From: Microbulbifer sp. YPW1
GTDB lineage: Bacteria > Pseudomonadota > Gammaproteobacteria > Pseudomonadales > Cellvibrionaceae
Reading direction: 5' to 3'
Assembly: GCF_013367775.1 (NCBI RefSeq)
Contig: NZ_CP055157.1
Coordinates: 1,777,001 to 1,841,000 of the forward strand
Length of the DNA stretch: 64,000 nucleotides
The position numbers and the translations under genes are program-made. A model generated the notes under the pieces. The model was given only the letters and a program-made list of their open reading frames with translations. It did not search any database and was not told the DNA's origin. This document shows positions 61,401 through 64,000 of the stretch, piece by piece; the stretch's first letter is position 1, and each line of letters opens with the position of its first letter.

Positions 61401-62626
61401 TCTCCAGTCAGCAGTCGATAAAAGATCAATCCTGCCGAAAACAAGTCCGATGCGATCGAGGCTTCTTTTGGTTCAGACTTTCTCTCCGATATCACGAGCT
61501 CAGGTGCGCGGTAAACGGGATCTAGTGACTCTTCGATTTGATAAGCAATCGTTTCGCTGGTCGAGCGCTGTTTGCCGACCCGAGCATAGTCAAAATCTGT
61601 CACCCGCCCGTGACCACCTTTAGTAACCAGTATCGCATCCGGGGTGAGATTGCGGTGGATTACTTCGTTTCGATGGGCGTGGTCCAAGGCAGCCAGCACG
61701 TCCCGCATCAATTGCAGCTTTTGATCAAACGTCAGCGCTAGGGAAGCCTTGTTTATGTGGAGGCGTAAGGGCTGACCGGGCAGATCCTCAGTAACCAGCA
61801 CCACCTTATCTTCATCGTCGGATACGAATAGGTCCTTGACCGAAAGCACATTGGCATGAGCGGGCATGTGCGCTACAGCACGATACGCGTTGCTGATCTT
61901 CTTGAACTCTTCCTCGCGAGTCCCCTCATCTTGGTAAGGATCTGCCTGGTAGACGCGCAGTCGGGCTAAACCGCCGCTCTTACCCAATAAATTGTGCTTG
62001 GCGCGGTACTCGGTATAGCGGTCGGTTCCACCGAGTTTTTCTTCTACTTGCCAATCGCGATATACCTGTGCAGCACTTTTCGGTTTCGCGTTGCCAGTAA
62101 TCGCTTTTGCGATTTGAGGATGGAATCGAGAAATGGATTCCAGACGGCTGTTCGGGATTCGACTGGCATCGCGAAAGTACTTCAGGCAGCGTTTGAAGTC
62201 GGTGACGTCTGGGCTGTCGATACCAGCTTGATCGAACACCGTCGCATTATCTGCCGTAAGTAGTACGGCGGCGTGTACATGCGCCTTACGTAGTTCCGTA
62301 AGGCCTTTATTACTCTCGCTAATAATGCTTGCCAATACCTTGGCATGGTGGCGTAGTTTTGCGAGGGGGGAATGGAAGGACAGTCGTCCTTCCGGATACC
62401 ATTTTGAGCCATACACATCGATATTGCCCCGCGTGCCTTTAACGTCCACCAGATAGACTGCGTGAGGCGTGAGGATAGCGATGTCGATTTCGAACACCTC
62501 TAGCCCCTGCCGCATCTCAAAGTTGTGGAATATCAGCCAGCTCTCCGGGAGATGATCCCGGAGAAAGCCTATGGCTTGGCGTTCAGATTCGTTCGCGGGT
62601 TGGCCGATGGGTATGACTTTCGCCAC
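58454..62626 (-). CDS. MAD6-like protein kinase (NERD, pseudokinase, kinase, P-loop)
   Basis: 1390 residues from a GTG at 62626 that overlaps the MAD5-like stop (TAGTG). Residues about 1-130 form a NERD domain (GLEVFEIDIAILTPHAVYLV). The first kinase-like domain (about 200-460) has HRNLTPDAI and DFDYARV, so the HRD catalytic Asp is Asn and there is no glycine loop: likely a pseudokinase. The second (about 505-770) has KLGSGGFGVAYK, HQDVKPSNLL and IIDFNVAV, retaining the catalytic Asp and metal Asp, with DFN in place of DFG. A P-loop GNAGDGKT lies near 847, and Cys-rich CEKCDLKVKC near 1010. The layout matches PglW-type kinases of type 2 BREX and MAD6. Confidence 0.82.
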   Translation of the reverse strand: MAKVIPIGQPANESERQAIGFLRDHLPESWLIFHNFEMRQGLEVFEIDIAILTPHAVYLVDVKGTRGNIDVYGSKWYPEGRLSFHSPLAKLRHHAKVLASIISESNKGLTELRKAHVHAAVLLTADNATVFDQAGIDSPDVTDFKRCLKYFRDASRIPNSRLESISRFHPQIAKAITGNAKPKSAAQVYRDWQVEEKLGGTDRYTEYRAKHNLLGKSGGLARLRVYQADPYQDEGTREEEFKKISNAYRAVAHMPAHANVLSVKDLFVSDDEDKVVLVTEDLPGQPLRLHINKASLALTFDQKLQLMRDVLAALDHAHRNEVIHRNLTPDAILVTKGGHGRVTDFDYARVGKQRSTSETIAYQIEESLDPVYRAPELVISERKSEPKEASIASDLFSAGLIFYRLLTGELAYEDIDQMIEADGKFPIKPSEHKPDLPKGLDKWLQKFCEFDPEDRHTSAAIARKALDDVILPEAKDDPAQDTSGPGENVRQLPENLMDLPQDFILADRFRIQKKLGSGGFGVAYKVFDSLGDVVRVIKLVTRDRRSIYERLRREYKTLTNLPEHPHVVKVIWADRMADAKQTPYIVFDYVDGLDVSDLIDAEALSLDDAVCIAREAADGLAHLHKHGVYHQDVKPSNLLWTDSGVRIIDFNVAVAENDEIQGGGGTRRYLPPDYDHSSEPESSDRIDRDLYALGISIYECLTGKYPFDEPTPPINTQPKNPKQFKGCADLSPSLIDVLLKTIAPERKDRFASVEEFSAALAEVKHLRSLLTTTDIGTGYKGASKLGLSAARPNVNPFVTHLLTLYSQSQVSNAGTRGLDEVGKATYVSTYLDEKLKPALLKGEFRLVVISGNAGDGKTAFIQQFEAFAESKGAQMQRGANGAVFQLNGHNYQSNYDGSQDEGDERNDTVLQKFFAPFAGSDTSQWPGNQTRLIAINEGRLVDFFLEHEEKFPLLAKQVQQGLAGATPGEGVAVINLNLRSVVSQPEEGQPSIMERLIARMTHQEYWQACEKCDLKVKCYAYHNARTFQDPVAGTRVIERLKMLYTITHLRGRLHITMRDLRSALAFMLVGTRDCEGIHQLYQQSGEETQKRILDGFYFNSWLGGEEGSNDRLIALLREIDIAEVSNPALDRELGFLNPKTKVMSRYSFAERAGYDNELMETLFRSLPRDYSSKSRARLISKHRNYLSHMRRRHFFERRDRGWREMLPYGSIDPFVDAIEQPGAKSADQITNILQAINRGEGLSNPARLGNQLALRVRQVEKGTIRSYRLFDGDHFTLSAEQETTAHPFLESLPQALVLQYDSGDGHRASLRINLDIYEMLMRLNNGYRPSIEEQEGFLLSLSVFKNLLASVPYKEVLLTRAGHRFYEIRREDDGRLVMEVSEKGAEYNVN

Positions 62627-64000
62627 TAGCTGGCTCCTTCCTCGATTGTACGCTCCACAAGAGCTCGAGCCTCATCTTCTAGCTCGATTGCTTTTTCTCG
62701 CGCCCTGTATGCTTCTATAACTAACTCATTGCAGCGCCGACGAACATCCTCAGGAGGGTAGGGAATAGGCAGTGCTGGCAGCATCGTATAATGATGATCC
62801 TGAAGCTTACTGCCTACTGAAATAGAGCGAAGCATTCTGAAGGCTGTTTCTGATCGCATGAAGGCAAATAATGCACCTCTTTCTATTAATTCTTCATTTG
62901 CCAAGACTCGTAGTATGTGTTCGGAATAAGCATTTTCTAAGGCCTTTCCGGTTGCAAACTCGGATCGGCAATAGAGCTCAGATTCACCAAGAGTTCCCTG
63001 TGCTGCGACCAGAACGCAGCCATCTTCAACAAGCACCCCGTCAGGGACAAAATTTTTCCCGATCCAGCGGCCTTGGGGTCGCAACCAAAATAATTCCTTC
63101 TGCCCTATCAGTCGATAAGCATATTCCGGATCAGCATCAACTCGACTAAAACGAACACCGCGCTTAAGTGTCCCTGGAACACAAAGCTCCCCCAATAGTT
63201 TCCAAGAGCCCTGTTTTATCCGATCGCAAAGTCGATTAAATCGAGGGTTGAAATTTAATGCTCGTAGAGATTTGGACCCCGCCAGTGAGCTAAAACCAAG
63301 GTCGGAGCCCCAGGAATGCCATTCACCTGGAGTGATATCTTCAAGGCCTACAGATTCTAAATAGAGTTGTGTTGCGTCATTTAAATATTTTTGATATTGG
63401 TCCAGTAGTGAGGCAGATCGCTCAATTAATTCATGCGCTTTATCCTCTATGAGATCTCCAAGGCGTGGAACAAGTAAATCACTAAAATGTTCGGGCTCTA
63501 GGTGCGTAATTACTGACCCATATTTGCCAGATAATACAAAGGGCACCCCAAAACGAGTGCACAGATATGCATAGAGATAACCTGACTTGACCTTAACTGG
63601 ATCCGCGACAACCTTTATGATGTCTTCGTTCGACCAGATGCCCGCCATGCTAGAGCGCGCATAGATAGTTCGACCTACACTCCCTGAGCGGGTGATTAAC
63701 GTCATTCCTTCACTAACTTTTTGGTTGATTAGCTTTCTTGATTCAGCTTCCTTTCTACTAATTAAGGGAAGTCGCGTTAAGTCGGCCTGCATCATGAAAG
63801 TTGTCGTCAAAAAAGGCACGCCGTAATTTGCATCTCTTACATAGGTGCGTGTGCTTCTCGGCCCATAGAAAATCCCACCTTCATGCCCTGTCGTTATATC
63901 TGGCAATCTTTCAGTGTCGTGCTTTTTTAGAAGTTCGCGAATTTCAGCTGCACCGGACATGTAGGGAGTACAGTCGAGCCGTCGACCATTCTGCTCTAGC
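62626..64000 (-). CDS. MAD5-like restriction-modification specificity subunit (S), 5' end beyond window
   Basis: At least 444 residues from an ATG at 63960, but the frame stays open to the window edge (13 more codons reading ...RRLDCTPYMSGA), and this matches the usual S-subunit N-terminal pattern, so the real start lies to the right of the window. Two target-recognition regions are visible: about 15-175 (LPDITTGHEGGIFYGPRSTR, LITRSGSVGRTIYARSSMAG) and about 240-420 (GRWIGKNFVPDGVLVEDGCV, VLVAAQGTLGESELYCRSEF). The DNA methyltransferase that it would guide (MAD2) should be encoded further right. Stop overlaps the kinase start by 3 bases. Confidence 0.8.
   Translation of the reverse strand, partial: LEQNGRRLDCTPYMSGAAEIRELLKKHDTERLPDITTGHEGGIFYGPRSTRTYVRDANYGVPFLTTTFMMQADLTRLPLISRKEAESRKLINQKVSEGMTLITRSGSVGRTIYARSSMAGIWSNEDIIKVVADPVKVKSGYLYAYLCTRFGVPFVLSGKYGSVITHLEPEHFSDLLVPRLGDLIEDKAHELIERSASLLDQYQKYLNDATQLYLESVGLEDITPGEWHSWGSDLGFSSLAGSKSLRALNFNPRFNRLCDRIKQGSWKLLGELCVPGTLKRGVRFSRVDADPEYAYRLIGQKELFWLRPQGRWIGKNFVPDGVLVEDGCVLVAAQGTLGESELYCRSEFATGKALENAYSEHILRVLANEELIERGALFAFMRSETAFRMLRSISVGSKLQDHHYTMLPALPIPYPPEDVRRRCNELVIEAYRAREKAIELEDEARALVERTIEEGAS

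Larger units (their letters stand above)
40625..64000. mobile_element. putative genomic island, left part
   Basis: It begins at the tRNA fragment and extends past the right edge. Its content differs from the left half: AT-rich orphan genes, a WYL-regulated accessory operon, and a multi-gene defence system, with no housekeeping gene. The integrase is not in view, so the right boundary is unknown. Confidence 0.55.

Overview
The window looks like a chromosomal segment of a marine, polysaccharide-degrading gammaproteobacterium, probably Microbulbifer or another Cellvibrionales member. The reasons are the moderately high GC, the long poly-serine linker in a surface lipoprotein, TonB-receptor/FecI/FecR signalling, and core genes such as rlmJ. 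This is an inference from style; no rRNA or marker gene fixes the taxon.

Region 1 (1-4541) holds a leftward operon of membrane proteins (RDD, SpoIIM-like, and DUF4129, which is cut by the left edge), a separate membrane protein and a rightward DUF2237 gene. Region 2 (4600-6980) has two paralogous PAS/LuxR-type regulators and a perfect CRP-type palindrome.

Region 3 (6979-29539) is one large divergent block. Leftward from about 23150 run a c-type cytochrome-like protein, a LamG/cytochrome lipoprotein, a Tat-exported DUF1501-like protein, ApbE flavin transferase, several periplasmic TPR proteins, and a TolQ/TolR/TolR/AgmX-type proton-driven motor. Rightward from 23462 run an HzsA-like dihaem-motif lipoprotein, two outer-membrane beta-barrel proteins, a TlpA thioredoxin, DUF4266 and DUF3570. 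Together they suggest an envelope-spanning redox or surface apparatus that is energised by the proton gradient and possibly flavinylated by ApbE. Its function is not established.

Region 4 (29540-40264) holds a vWA/RCC1 lipoprotein with a poly-Ser linker, rlmJ, a TonB receptor with its ECF sigma factor and FecR, a short cation-diffusion transporter, a VOC protein and a small lipoprotein.

Region 5 (about 40625 to the right edge) looks like a genomic island. It begins at a 23-base copy of a tRNA 3' end followed by that tRNA's terminator, which fits the chromosome-side attachment scar of an island inserted in a leftward tRNA gene to the right of the window. It carries AT-rich orphan genes, a 2OG-dioxygenase beside a protein with a Cys/Trp/His-rich tail (a RiPP-like arrangement), and a WYL-type regulator. 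That regulator is divergent from an uncharacterised operon (small protein, MazG-like, unknown, DUF2779 nuclease, unknown) and has a perfect palindromic operator candidate between. The right end holds the distal half of a methylation-associated defence system (MAD5 to MAD8: specificity subunit, kinase, MAD7, giant ATPase). The most likely undescribed systems are the WYL/DUF2779 operon and the region 3 motor-cytochrome-flavin block.
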